Shown here: positions 1 through 7,690 of the stretch, in pieces
How positions within the stretch are numbered: the stretch's first letter is position 1
Layout: each line of letters opens with the position of its first letter
NCBI GenBank assembly: GCA_007131945.1
Contig: SLPP01000043.1
Coordinates: forward strand, 1 to 18,359
DNA: 18,359 nucleotides
Source: Paracoccaceae bacterium
Lineage (GTDB): Bacteria > Pseudomonadota > Alphaproteobacteria > Rhodobacterales > Rhodobacteraceae
Direction of reading: 5' to 3'
The notes under the pieces: model-generated
Databases searched by the model: none
Told to the model about the DNA's origin: nothing
The model's input: the letters and a program-made list of their open reading frames with translations, nothing else
Translations under genes and position numbers: made by a program

Positions 1-162
1 CTTTCCTGCCTCGACTACATCGCCGATGTCGACTGGGACCGCCAGCCGGTGGTGCGCGAATGGTACGCCAAGATCAAGTCGCGCCCGGCCTTCCGGACGC
101 TGCTCGCCGATCAGGTGCCGGGCTTCCAGCCGGCGCGTCACTATGCCGATCTCGATTTCTGA
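1..162 (+). CDS. Glutathione S-transferase family protein, C-terminal fragment (5' end outside window)
   Basis: Frame 1 is open from the first base and ends at TGA 160-162, giving the last 53 residues of a protein. The visible part starts LSCLDYIADVDW and contains WYAKIKSRPAFRTLLAD followed by PGFQP. This 'P.v..W...i..RPaf...l' pattern is the usual end of the all-helical C-terminal domain of bacterial glutathione S-transferases, where the last helix packs against the substrate pocket. The glutathione-binding thioredoxin-like half lies upstream and is not seen, so the class and substrate cannot be judged. The stop is 9 nt before the queG start, so the two genes are probably co-transcribed. The family call is fairly safe; the exact function is unknown. 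Confidence 0.75.
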   Translation, partial: LSCLDYIADVDWDRQPVVREWYAKIKSRPAFRTLLADQVPGFQPARHYADLDF

Positions 163-171
163 GCCGTTGCC

Positions 172-1218
172 GTGGACGGCGCGGCGCTGAAGGCCGCGCT
201 CGGGCGCCGGGCGCGCGCCGAGGGCTTCGCCGCGATGGGCGTGACCCGGCCCGACGCCATCCCCGAGGCGCGCGCGCGGCTGCGCGCCTTCCTCGCCGCT
301 GGCCGGCACGGGCAGATGGGCTGGATGGCGCAGCGCAGCGACTGGCGCGCCGATCCCGCCGCGCTCTGGCCCGACGCGCGTTCGGTCGTCATGCTGGCCG
401 AGCCCTACACGCCGGAGCTCGACCCGCTTGAGCTGCTCGAGCGGCGCGAGGCCGGGGCGATCTCGGTCTATGCGATGGGGCGCGACTACCACGACCTGGT
501 CAAGAAGCGGCTCAAGCGGCTGGGCCGCTGGCTGATCGCCGAGGCCGGCGGCGAGATCAAGGTCTTCGTCGATACCGCGCCGGTGATGGAAAAGCCGCTC
601 GCCGCTGCCGCCGGGCTGGGCTGGCAGGGCAAGCATACCAACCTGCTGTCGCGCGATCTGGGCAACTGGTTCTTCCTCGGCGCGATCTTCACCACGCTGG
701 ATCTGCCCGCCGACCAACCGGGCGCCGAGCATTGCGGCTCCTGCACCGCCTGCCTCGACATCTGCCCGACGCGCGCCTTTCCCGCGCCCTTCGAGCTCGA
801 TGCGCGGCGCTGCATCTCGTATCTGACGATCGAGCACCGGGGGGCGGTGGATCCCGAGCTGCGCCCGATGATGGGTAACCGCATCTATGGCTGCGACGAC
901 TGCCTGGCGATCTGTCCCTGGAACAAGTTCGCCCGCGCCGGTGCCGAGGCGCGCTACGCGGCGCGGCCTGACCTGGTCGCCCCCGACCTCGCCGAACTGG
1001 CCGCGCTCGACGATGCGGCTTTTCGCGCGCGCTTCTCGGGCTCGCCGATCAAGCGGATCGGGCGCGACCGCTTCGTGCGCAACGTGCTCTACGCGATCGG
1101 CAATTCGGGCAGCGCGCGGCTCGCCGGCGCCGCGCGGGCGCTTCTCGACGATCCCGACCCCGCCGTCGCCGATGCCGCCCGCTGGGCGCTCGACCGGCTC
1201 GGCCGGCGCGAAAGCTAG
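172..1218 (+). CDS. queG: Epoxyqueuosine reductase QueG
   Basis: Cobalamin- and [4Fe-4S]-dependent cytosolic enzyme that reduces epoxyqueuosine to queuosine in the wobble base of GUN-anticodon tRNAs, the last step of queuosine synthesis. The 348 residues match the family length. The N-terminal half carries the cobalamin/substrate domain, with VDTAPVMEK at 133-141 containing the conserved Asp134. Two ferredoxin-like clusters follow: C188-x2-C191-x2-C194-x3-C198, and C241-x2-C244-x3-C248 ([12 protein letters not shown]), with C214 between them. Residues about 293-345 form HEAT-like helices ([12 protein letters not shown], then [15 protein letters not shown]) that bind the tRNA in known QueG structures. 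The start is GTG 172 with no clear Shine-Dalgarno sequence, which fits translational coupling to the GST gene 9 nt upstream. The next in-frame ATG (235) would remove conserved N-terminal sequence. All cluster cysteines are present, so the enzyme looks functional. Confidence 0.95.
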   Translation: MDGAALKAALGRRARAEGFAAMGVTRPDAIPEARARLRAFLAAGRHGQMGWMAQRSDWRADPAALWPDARSVVMLAEPYTPELDPLELLERREAGAISVYAMGRDYHDLVKKRLKRLGRWLIAEAGGEIKVFVDTAPVMEKPLAAAAGLGWQGKHTNLLSRDLGNWFFLGAIFTTLDLPADQPGAEHCGSCTACLDICPTRAFPAPFELDARRCISYLTIEHRGAVDPELRPMMGNRIYGCDDCLAICPWNKFARAGAEARYAARPDLVAPDLAELAALDDAAFRARFSGSPIKRIGRDRFVRNVLYAIGNSGSARLAGAARALLDDPDPAVADAARWALDRLGRRES

Positions 1219-1277
1219 GCCCGGCGCGCTTTCAAGGGATGCCTCACGCATCTTCACGAATTTTTCATGCAGGTTAA

Positions 1278-1306
1278 TGAACCGAAACCGCCCTCACCCC
1301 GTATCC
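1278..1306 (+). promoter_or_regulatory. Candidate ECF-type promoter of the rpoH2-like gene
   Basis: In the 112-nt gap before the sigma factor gene, TGAACC (1278-1283) and GTATCC (1301-1306) are separated by 17 nt. The AAC-containing -35 box resembles ECF sigma factor sites. In Rhodobacter sphaeroides rpoHII is known to be controlled by the ECF factor RpoE, but that site has a TGATC -35 box, so the match here is imperfect. This is an inference from one sequence. Confidence 0.3.
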
Positions 1307-1330
1307 TCTGCAAAGACCGGGGAGATCGAG

Positions 1331-2209
1331 ATGGCACTTGACGGGATCGAAATGCGCCGTTTCTCGCGCACCGCGATGCGCGCCGAGCTTCTGGACGCGG
1401 AAACCGAACTCAGGCTCGCCTATGCCTGGCGCGACCAGCGCGACGAGGCGGCGCTGCACCGGCTGATCACCGCCTACATGCGCCTCGCCATCGCCATGGC
1501 GTCGAAGTTCCGCCACTATGGCGCGCCGATGAACGACCTGATCCAGGAGGCCGGGCTGGGCCTGATGAAGGCCGCCGACAAGTTCGACCCCGACCGCGGC
1601 GTACGCTTCTCGACCTATGCGGTGTGGTGGATCAAGGCGTCGATCCAGGACTATGTGATGCGCAACTGGTCGATGGTGCGCACCGGCTCGACCTCGAGCC
1701 AGAAGGCGCTCTTCTTCAACATGCGCCGGGTGCAGGCGCAGCTTCTGCGCGAGGCGCAGGAGATCGGCGAGGAGCTCGACGGCCACCAGCTGCGCCAGCG
1801 CATCGCCCAGGCGATCGGCGTGCCGCTGACCGATGTCGAGATGATGCAGGGGCGGCTCTCGGGGTCGGACCTGTCGCTCAACGCCGTGCAGTCGAGCGAC
1901 GAGGACGGGCGCGAATGGATCGAGACGCTGGAGGACCAGACCGAGCAGGCCGCCGAGCAGGTCGAGGCGCGGCGCGACCGCGAGACGCTGCGCAACTGGC
2001 TGGCCAAGGCGATGATGGCGCTGAGCGACCGCGAGCGCTACGTGGTGACCGAGCGCAAGCTGCGCGAGGAGCCGCGGACGCTGGAATCGCTGGGCGACGA
2101 GCTGGGCCTGTCGAAGGAACGCATCCGCCAGATCGAGGCCGCGGCCTTCGCCAAGATGCGCAAGAACCTCGAGGGCCAGTCGCGCGAGGTGCAGGCGCTG
2201 CTGGGCTGA
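1331..2209 (+). CDS. rpoH2: RNA polymerase heat-shock-type sigma factor, RpoH2 (RpoHII) group
   Basis: Alternative sigma-70 family factor of 292 residues that directs RNA polymerase to stress promoters. Region 2 spans about 45-115: DLIQEAGLGLMKAADKF (69-85), then FSTYAVWWIKASIQDYVM (93-110) for -10 recognition and melting. The RpoH box is QKALFFN (124-130), a variant of the diagnostic Q(R/K)KLFFN. Region 4.2 is a helix-turn-helix at about 249-277 (RTLESLGDELGLSKERIRQ). The N-terminus MALDG and the sequence around SSDEDGREWIETLED resemble the second RpoH of Rhodobacteraceae, which in R. sphaeroides works under RpoE in the singlet-oxygen response. ATG 1331 is chosen because it follows a GGGGAG Shine-Dalgarno at 1319-1324 and matches the family N-terminus; the frame is open further upstream, but that part overlaps queG and is not sigma-like. 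The RpoH family is certain; the group II assignment is likely. Confidence 0.9.
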   Translation: MALDGIEMRRFSRTAMRAELLDAETELRLAYAWRDQRDEAALHRLITAYMRLAIAMASKFRHYGAPMNDLIQEAGLGLMKAADKFDPDRGVRFSTYAVWWIKASIQDYVMRNWSMVRTGSTSSQKALFFNMRRVQAQLLREAQEIGEELDGHQLRQRIAQAIGVPLTDVEMMQGRLSGSDLSLNAVQSSDEDGREWIETLEDQTEQAAEQVEARRDRETLRNWLAKAMMALSDRERYVVTERKLREEPRTLESLGDELGLSKERIRQIEAAAFAKMRKNLEGQSREVQALLG

Positions 2210-2233
2210 GGGGCCCGTCAGTCCCCGGAAGGG

Positions 2234-2280
2234 CGAAGCGTCCGCGCGCGGACGCTTCGGCAACTTGTTGTTTAAAAAAG
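2234..2280 (+). terminator. Terminator-like hairpin after rpoH2
   Basis: A perfect 26-nt palindrome (2234-2259, arms CGAAGCGTCC and GGACGCTTCG around GCGCGC) begins 24 nt after the sigma factor stop. It is followed by CTTGTTGTTT and then an A-run. The T-tract is interrupted, but the position and stem support an intrinsic terminator for the queG-rpoH2 side. Confidence 0.6.
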
Positions 2281-2500
2281 AATAATCGGCGCCGTTAACC
2301 GCAATGAAACTTTCGGCCCGGGCGCCGGAAGCGAGGTCCGGCGCCGCGTCCGGGGCGATCCGGCCGGCGGAAATCGCCCGCCGCGACCGGCGCGCGGCAA
2401 TGGTTTAGAAAGCGTTGCGATTTACACGATTTACTCGGGATTTCATGAACTTGAAGAGCAGTGTGCACTGCGCACACCCCGCATATGACCGGCTCCGGGA
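2281..2500. other. Gene-free convergent spacer
   Basis: This stretch lies between the 3' ends of the sigma factor gene (+) and the second ligase gene (-). No convincing coding frame, RNA gene or promoter is visible. It contains AT-richer islands near 2281-2311 and 2400-2460 and a GC-rich patch between them with short inverted repeats, for example GGCGAT near 2355 and ATCGCC near 2372. Confidence 0.5.
2461..2477 (-). terminator. Weak hairpin downstream of the transporter/ligase operon
   Basis: GTGTGC (2461-2466) and GCACAC (2472-2477) form a 6-bp stem with a 5-nt loop, about 24 nt past the stop of the last operon gene on the - strand. No clear T-run follows, so it may be a weak or Rho-assisted terminator, or only a 3'-end protecting stem. 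Confidence 0.3.
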
Positions 2501-3862
2501 TCAGACGTTGAGCAGCAGGTGTTCGCGCTCCCAGGGGCTGATCACCTGCTGGAATTCCTTGTATTCGTGCCGCTTCACGGCGACGTAGAGATCGACGAAA
2601 TCACTGCCCAGTATGCCGCGCAGGTCCTCGTCCTCGTCGAGAAGGTCGATCGCGTCGCCGAGCGTCAGCGGCAGTTCGTCCTCGCCCATATAGGCGTTGA
2701 TCACGCATTCCGAGCGCGGCCGGCAATCGTTGATCAGCCCCAGATAGCCGCAGGCGAGGCTCGCCGCGATGCCCAGATAGGGATTGCAGTCCATTCCGGC
2801 GAGGCGGTTCTCGACCCGCCGCGATTCGGGGCCGGACAGCGGCACGCGCAGCCCGGTGGTGCGGTTGTCGCGCCCCCATTCCAGGTTGATCGGCGCGGCG
2901 AAGTCCGGCACGTAGCGGCGGTAGCTGTTCACATAGGGCGCCATCAGCGCCACCGCCGAGGGCAGGTAGCGCTGCATCCCGCCGATGAAGCCCATGAAGG
3001 CGGGCATCTCGGTACCGCCCTCGTCGGTGAAGATGTTCTTGCCGGTCCCGATATCGACGACCGAGTGGTGGATATGCATCGCCGAGCCCGGCTCGCCCTC
3101 GATGGGCTTCGCCATGAAGGTGGCGAAGAAGTCGTGCCTGAGCGCCGCCTCGCGGATCATCCGCTTGAAGTAGAAGATGTTGTCGGCCAGCGCGACGGGG
3201 TCGCCATGGGCGAGGTTGATCTCGACCTGGCCGGCGCCGCCCTCCTGCAGGATGCCGTCGATCTCCAGCCCCATCGCCTCGGCGAAGTCGTAGATGTCGT
3301 CGATCACCTTGCCGTATTCATCGACGGCCGACATCGAATAGGCCTGTTTCGCCGCCGCCCGCCGCCCGGTCCGTCCCACCGGCGGGATGATCGGGTTGTT
3401 CGGGTCGATGTTGCGGGCGACGAAGTAGAATTCCATCTCGGGCGCGACGACCGGGCGCCAGCCCTTCTCGGCGTAAAGCTGCATCACGCGCTTCAGGACG
3501 TTGCGCGGCGCGGTCGTTACCGGCGTTCCGTCCGTATTCTGTGCGTCGTGGATGATCTGGAGCGTGATGTCGGCGGTCCAGGGCGCGGCGGTGGCGGTGC
3601 CGAAATCGGGCACCATGGTCATGTCGGGTTCCTTGTACTCGTCCTCGCCCTTCGGCGCCGGCGCCCAGTCGCCGGTGATCGTCTGCAGGAAGATGGTGGT
3701 CGGCAGGTAGAAGCTGGTCTGCTTGTCGAATTTCCAGGCCGGCATCGCCTTGCCGCGGGCGACGCCGGCGATGTCGGGCAGGATGCATTCGATCTCGTCC
3801 AGCCTGCGCCCGGCCAGGTATTCGCGGGCGGCTTCGGGAATTTGGGTCGTCCAGTTCGACAT
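2501..3862 (-). CDS. Glutamine synthetase family ligase (PuuA/GlnT-like), copy 1
   Basis: ATP-dependent gamma-glutamyl ligase of the glutamine synthetase fold, 453 residues, cytosolic. The N-terminal beta-grasp region includes ECILPDIAGVARGKAMP (25-41). The catalytic domain keeps the metal and substrate ligands: PEMEF with E142/E144, GQVEIN with E214, MHIHHS with H263, NRTTGLRVP with R334/R339 and RRVENR with E351. It lacks the C-terminal adenylylation-loop signature of true GlnA, and its sequence resembles the gamma-glutamylputrescine synthetase/GS-like group that joins glutamate to amines. It is the last gene of the seven-gene operon, 33 nt after the amidotransferase gene, with a strong GAGGAAA Shine-Dalgarno 4 nt before ATG. 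It is well diverged from the other ligase at 4581-5915, so the two probably differ in acceptor. The fold and chemistry are secure; the amine substrate is unknown. Confidence 0.88.
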   Translation of the reverse strand: MSNWTTQIPEAAREYLAGRRLDEIECILPDIAGVARGKAMPAWKFDKQTSFYLPTTIFLQTITGDWAPAPKGEDEYKEPDMTMVPDFGTATAAPWTADITLQIIHDAQNTDGTPVTTAPRNVLKRVMQLYAEKGWRPVVAPEMEFYFVARNIDPNNPIIPPVGRTGRRAAAKQAYSMSAVDEYGKVIDDIYDFAEAMGLEIDGILQEGGAGQVEINLAHGDPVALADNIFYFKRMIREAALRHDFFATFMAKPIEGEPGSAMHIHHSVVDIGTGKNIFTDEGGTEMPAFMGFIGGMQRYLPSAVALMAPYVNSYRRYVPDFAAPINLEWGRDNRTTGLRVPLSGPESRRVENRLAGMDCNPYLGIAASLACGYLGLINDCRPRSECVINAYMGEDELPLTLGDAIDLLDEDEDLRGILGSDFVDLYVAVKRHEYKEFQQVISPWEREHLLLNV

Positions 3863-3895
3863 GGGGTTTCCTCGGGCCCGGAAGGGGCCGGTCAG

Positions 3896-4573
3896 TCAAT
3901 CGCGTTTCTGGCGGAAGAATTCGGCGATGCGCGCGGCGATGCGGGCGCTGTCGTTCGGCTGGCCGAGGCGGGCCTTCGCCGCGTCGAGCTGCCCCTCGGG
4001 CACCGCGCCGCGGCCGCGCGTGTCGATCAGCCCGCCGAGGAACGCGTCGGAGAACTCGGGATGCGGCTGCACCGAGAGCCCGCGGTCGTCATAGGCGAAG
4101 CCGGCATATGCGCAGAACGGGGTCGAGGCGATGGTCCGCGCGCCGGGCGGCGGCGCGGTCACCTGGTCCTGGTGCCAGGCATTGAGCGTGAGCCGCTCGC
4201 CCTCGAAATCGTACTCGGTCGGCCCGACCGACCAGCCGCCGGCGTACTTCTCGACCCTGCCGCCGAGTGCGGAGGCCATGATCTGGTGGCCGAAGCAGAT
4301 CCCGGCGACGGGCACGCGCGCGGCGAAGGCGTCGCGGACGAACTGCTCGAGCGGCGCGATGAAGGCGTGATCCTCGTAGACGCCGTGTTTCGAGCCGGTG
4401 ATCAGCCAGCCGTCGGCGTCCTTCACGCTTTCCGGAAATTCGTTGTCGACGACGCGCCAGGTGTGGAAGTCGAAGCCGTGCCCTTCGAGCAGGCGCTCGA
4501 ACATGTCGGGATAGTCGCCCGCCTCGCGCAGGGCGTCGGGCGCGTAGCCGGTCTGCAGGATTCCGATCAGCAT
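3896..4573 (-). CDS. Stand-alone class I glutamine amidotransferase-like protein
   Basis: A 225-residue single-domain protein of the triad (class I) glutamine amidotransferase/gamma-glutamyl hydrolase fold, GMP-synthase-like group. The nucleophile elbow is GICFGHQ with Cys93, and the other triad residues are His171 and Glu173 in SVQPHPEF. The oxyanion strand appears as WLITGSKHGVYED (56-68), and NAWHQDQV (131-138) is the usual conserved stretch before the His. All catalytic residues are intact. Proteins of this kind hydrolyse glutamine or gamma-glutamyl amides; PuuD, which cleaves gamma-glutamyl-GABA, belongs to the same superfamily but is not closely similar here. The gene sits 7 nt after one glutamine-synthetase-like gene and 33 nt before the other, so a role in releasing or exchanging gamma-glutamyl groups made by those ligases is plausible. 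That role is inferred from context only. Confidence 0.85.
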   Translation of the reverse strand: MLIGILQTGYAPDALREAGDYPDMFERLLEGHGFDFHTWRVVDNEFPESVKDADGWLITGSKHGVYEDHAFIAPLEQFVRDAFAARVPVAGICFGHQIMASALGGRVEKYAGGWSVGPTEYDFEGERLTLNAWHQDQVTAPPPGARTIASTPFCAYAGFAYDDRGLSVQPHPEFSDAFLGGLIDTRGRGAVPEGQLDAAKARLGQPNDSARIAARIAEFFRQKRD

Positions 4574-4580
4574 GTCCGCC

Positions 4581-5915
4581 TCAGACGGTGTCCAGGTAGA
4601 GGTCGAGCACTTCCTGGTCGGAAAGCTCGGCCATGTAGCGAATCTCCTGGCGCTTGGTGCGCACCAGGTTCTCGATCAGTTGCGGCGCGAAGATGCGCTT
4701 CATCGCCGGGCTCTTCTCGAATATGTCCACCGCCTCGGCCCAGGTCGCGGGCAGTTGCGGCAGGTCGAGATCGTAGGCGTTGCCGGTGATCGGCGCGGGC
4801 GGGGCGAGCGCGTCCTCGATGCCGACCAGTGCCGTGCCCAGAACGCCGGCCATCATCAGATACGGGTTGATGTCGCCGCCCGCAACCCGATGCTCGATCC
4901 GCCGCGCCTTGGGATTGCCCGAAGGCACGCGGATCGCGGCGGTGCGGTTCTCGTAGGCCCAGCAGATCGAGGTCGGGGCATGCGTGCCCGGCTTCATCCG
5001 CGCGTAGCTGTTGGCATGCGGGGCGAGAAGCAGCATCATGTCGGGCATGTGGGCGAGGCAGCCGGCGATCGCCTGGTGCAGGAGTTCCGAGCCCTTGGGG
5101 CTGCCATCGTCGAAGAGGTTGCGCCCCTCGTCGTCGATGATCGAGAAATGCATGTGCATGCCGCTGCCCGATTGCTCGGCATAGGGCTTGGCCATGAAGC
5201 TCGCCGCGAAGCCGTGGCGGCGGGCGAGGCCCTTGACCAGGAGTTTGAAGAGCCAGGTGTCGTCGGCGATCTTGAGGACATCCGCCGAATGCAGGAGGTT
5301 CACCTCGAACTGGCCGATCCCGGTTTCCGAGATCGCGGTGTCGGCGTCGATATCCATCGCTTCCGCCGCGTCGTAGAGATCGGTGAAGAAGCGGTCGAAG
5401 GCGTCGAGGGCGCGCAGGGCCAGCGTGTCGGCGCCGGGGCGGCGCTTGCCCGAGCGCGGCGAGGGCGGCACGCGCAGCTCGCCCCCCGAATCGTCGATCA
5501 GGTAGAATTCGAGCTCGGTCGCGCAGACCGGGTTCATGCCGCGGTCGTTGTAGCGCCCGAGCACGCTGGCGAGCGCGTGGCGGGGATCGCCGGCGAAGGG
5601 CTTGCCGTCCTCGTGGAACATCCAGATCGGCAGGAGCGCGGTCGGCGCCTCGAGCCAGGGCATGGGCATGAAACCGCGGTCGGTGGGCTTGAGCACGCCG
5701 TCGGCGTCGCCGGTCTCGAAGACCAGCGGGCTGTCCTCGATGTCCTCGCCCCAGATGTCGAGGTTGAGGGCGGAATAGGGAAAGCGGGTGCCCTCCTTGA
5801 CGACCTTGTCGGCGAAGCGCACCGGGATGCGCTTGCCGCGCGCCTGGCCGTTTAGATCGGCGGCGGCGACGCGGATCGTCTTGACGTCGGGGTGGTGGCG
5901 GAACCAGTCGCGCAT
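4581..5915 (-). CDS. Glutamine synthetase family ligase (PuuA-like), copy 2
   Basis: Second ATP-dependent gamma-glutamyl ligase of the operon, 444 residues. The N-terminal part has IRVAAADLNGQARGKRIPV (14-32), the 'D..G..RGK' pattern of GS-like amine ligases. Catalytic residues are present: ATELEF with E134/E136, GQFEVN with E204, MHMHFS with H254, NRTAAIRVP with R324/R329 and RRIEHR with E341, then the family block GGDINPYL. ATG 5915 is only 3 nt after the permease stop, so it is translationally coupled to the transporter genes. Compared with copy 1 it differs in the N-terminus, in the 140-165 region (here a basic, Pro-rich loop) and in the C-terminal third. This argues for an old duplication or separate recruitment rather than a recent copy. 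Family membership is secure; the acceptor molecule is not determined. Confidence 0.88.
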   Translation of the reverse strand: MRDWFRHHPDVKTIRVAAADLNGQARGKRIPVRFADKVVKEGTRFPYSALNLDIWGEDIEDSPLVFETGDADGVLKPTDRGFMPMPWLEAPTALLPIWMFHEDGKPFAGDPRHALASVLGRYNDRGMNPVCATELEFYLIDDSGGELRVPPSPRSGKRRPGADTLALRALDAFDRFFTDLYDAAEAMDIDADTAISETGIGQFEVNLLHSADVLKIADDTWLFKLLVKGLARRHGFAASFMAKPYAEQSGSGMHMHFSIIDDEGRNLFDDGSPKGSELLHQAIAGCLAHMPDMMLLLAPHANSYARMKPGTHAPTSICWAYENRTAAIRVPSGNPKARRIEHRVAGGDINPYLMMAGVLGTALVGIEDALAPPAPITGNAYDLDLPQLPATWAEAVDIFEKSPAMKRIFAPQLIENLVRTKRQEIRYMAELSDQEVLDLYLDTV

Positions 5916-5918
5916 GGA

Positions 5919-6770
5919 TTACCTGAGATATTGGGGACGGAAACGGATGCGGGCGCGCTGCGGTCGCGGCAGGTGCCGGTTGAGGTGGATGTTGACCAGC
6001 CCGGAGGCGCCGATGATCGCGAGGGTGAGCAGGATGAAGTAGAAGCCGACCAGCGGGTAGGCGACGAAGGGGTTGAAGGTCTGATCGACGAAATAGCGCG
6101 CGTAGTAGAAGGCCTCGCCCGATTGCTGCCGCGCCGGGAAGGCCGAGAGGAAGACGAGCGTCGTGGAGTGGGTGAGGAAGATCACCTCGTTGGTGTAGCT
6201 GGGCCAGGCGAGGCGCAGCATGTTCGGCCAGATGATCCGGCGAAAGCGCGAAAACCCGGTCATCCCGTAGGCATCCGCGGCCTCCAGATCGCCCTTGGGG
6301 ATGGCGCGCAGGGCGCCGTAGAAGAGCTCGGCCGAATAGGCGGTGGTGTTGAGGATCAGCACGAAGAGCGCGCCGACCTGCGCCGTGGTCAGCGCCGATG
6401 TGTGCAGCGTCAGGGTGGTGAAGCCGAGCGGGATCTCGACGCCGACGCGCGGCAGCAGCACGAAGGCCGAGTAGAAGAAGAAGAACTGGATGAAGAGCGG
6501 CGAGCCGCGGAAGACGAAGACGAAACCCGCCGCCGGGCGGTTGAGCCAGGGGTTCTCGGAGAATTTCGCCAGCGCCACGCCGGTCGCGAGGAAGAAGCCG
6601 AAGAGGATCGCGAGCCCGGCGAAGTAGATGTTCCACAGAAGCCCGCCGGCGATCAGGAAGGCCTGGTCGCAGAAGGTGATCTCGAGCCCGCGCGGCAGGA
6701 GCCGCTCGCCGTAGTCACGGCCGAGCGGGCGCAGGAAATAGCCGGCGAAGCTTTCGGCGCAGGTCCTCAT
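5919..6770 (-). CDS. Polar amino-acid ABC transporter permease, HisM-like
   Basis: Inner-membrane subunit (283 residues) of a type I ABC importer of the polar amino acid/opine family. Hydrophobic helices are visible at about 43-68, 82-106, 127-150, 196-212 and 238-262. The cytoplasmic EAA loop that contacts the ATPase is EAADAYGMTGFSRFRRIIWP (163-182). RGSPLFIQFFFFY (88-100) is the typical segment of HisM/HisQ permeases. ATG 6770 lies 16 nt after the stop of the other permease gene. An unusually long N-terminus of about 40 residues precedes the first strong helix. It most likely forms a heterodimer with the 6787-7674 product. Substrate specificity cannot be read from permeases. Confidence 0.9.
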   Translation of the reverse strand: MRTCAESFAGYFLRPLGRDYGERLLPRGLEITFCDQAFLIAGGLLWNIYFAGLAILFGFFLATGVALAKFSENPWLNRPAAGFVFVFRGSPLFIQFFFFYSAFVLLPRVGVEIPLGFTTLTLHTSALTTAQVGALFVLILNTTAYSAELFYGALRAIPKGDLEAADAYGMTGFSRFRRIIWPNMLRLAWPSYTNEVIFLTHSTTLVFLSAFPARQQSGEAFYYARYFVDQTFNPFVAYPLVGFYFILLTLAIIGASGLVNIHLNRHLPRPQRARIRFRPQYLR

Positions 6771-6786
6771 CGACGGCCCCGCGCGC

Positions 6787-7674
6787 TCATGCGGCAGCTC
6801 TCCGCCGGCGCTGGCGCTCGCCCTCGGCCGTGGCCTGGCCGCGCGACATGCGCAGCGTCAGCCAGCCGAAACCCTTCTCGCTGCCCCAGGTCAGGAAAAG
6901 GTAGAAGCAGAGCAGCACCAGGAAGTACCAGACGCGCCAGTCGGGATGCGGATAGGTGTAGAGCGAGGTCTTGGCGCCACCCAGCTCGCGCGCCCAGTAG
7001 ACCGCGTCCTGGATGCCGAGAAGGAACAGAAGCGGTGTCGCCTTGATCAGGATCTGCCAGATGTTCGACAGGCCCGGCAGCGCATAGACCCACATCTGCG
7101 GCAGGACGATCCGGCGGAAGGCCTGGGCATGGGTCATGCCGTAGGCCTCGGCGGTCTCGACCTGCGTTTGCGGCACGGCCTGCATCGCGCCGTGGAGCGT
7201 GTTCGCCACGAAGGCGCCGAAGACGAAGGCGAAGGCGACGACCGCCATCGAGAAGGCATAGACGTTGCGCGCCCAGGCCGAGGCGCCGACCGGGGGCATC
7301 TTCGCCTCGCGGCAGACGAGCCAGTCGTTGCCCTGCCGGATCGGCTGGTCCCAGTCGGGGCAGTTGATCTGGTGCAGCACCCATTCGATCCCCTGGCCGA
7401 GCGCGATCGGCACGAAGAGGAAGAAGACGATGTCGGGCACGCCGCGCACCAGGTTCACATAGCCGCGCCCGACCATGTTCAGCGGCAGGAAATGCGCGCG
7501 GATGGCGAGCGCGCCGAGCATCCCCATTCCCAGCGCCAGCGGCGCGACGACGAGCAGCAGCAGGATCACCACCAGGAACGAGCGGTAGAACGCCAGATGC
7601 GTGCCGCTGGTCAGGTAGCAGGCGAACCACTGCCAGTCCGGCAGGATCGAGGGATCGGCGCAGAATTCGAACAT
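6787..7674 (-). CDS. Polar amino-acid ABC transporter permease, HisQ-like
   Basis: Inner-membrane permease subunit of 295 residues. Helices are visible at about 31-60, 72-95, 138-160, 196-222 and 248-264. The EAA loop is ETAEAYGMTHAQAFRRIVLP (173-192), and NLVRGVPDIVFFLF (74-87) is the conserved family segment. Between the second and third helices lies a long polar loop (about 97-137) with Cys105 and Cys121, predicted to be periplasmic and able to form a disulfide. The C-terminus ends in an Arg-rich tail (RQRRRRAAA). No strong Shine-Dalgarno precedes ATG 7674. The 52-nt gap to the binding-protein gene contains a GC-rich stem. It partners the HisM-like permease downstream. Confidence 0.9.
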   Translation of the reverse strand: MFEFCADPSILPDWQWFACYLTSGTHLAFYRSFLVVILLLLVVAPLALGMGMLGALAIRAHFLPLNMVGRGYVNLVRGVPDIVFFLFVPIALGQGIEWVLHQINCPDWDQPIRQGNDWLVCREAKMPPVGASAWARNVYAFSMAVVAFAFVFGAFVANTLHGAMQAVPQTQVETAEAYGMTHAQAFRRIVLPQMWVYALPGLSNIWQILIKATPLLFLLGIQDAVYWARELGGAKTSLYTYPHPDWRVWYFLVLLCFYLFLTWGSEKGFGWLTLRMSRGQATAEGERQRRRRAAA

Positions 7675-7690
7675 CTTGAACCCGTGCGGA

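Noticed and set aside
2295..2477. 60-codon open frame on the - strand in the convergent spacer
   Set aside because: It has no Shine-Dalgarno, no family resemblance and Arg/Gly/Pro-biased composition, so it is probably chance.
2519..4789. Long open frame on the + strand opposite the ligase and amidotransferase genes
   Set aside because: It is the antisense of clearly recognised enzymes. Its sequence is low-complexity (rich in Arg, Gly, Asp, Val and His), as expected from high-GC third-position bias, and resembles no family.
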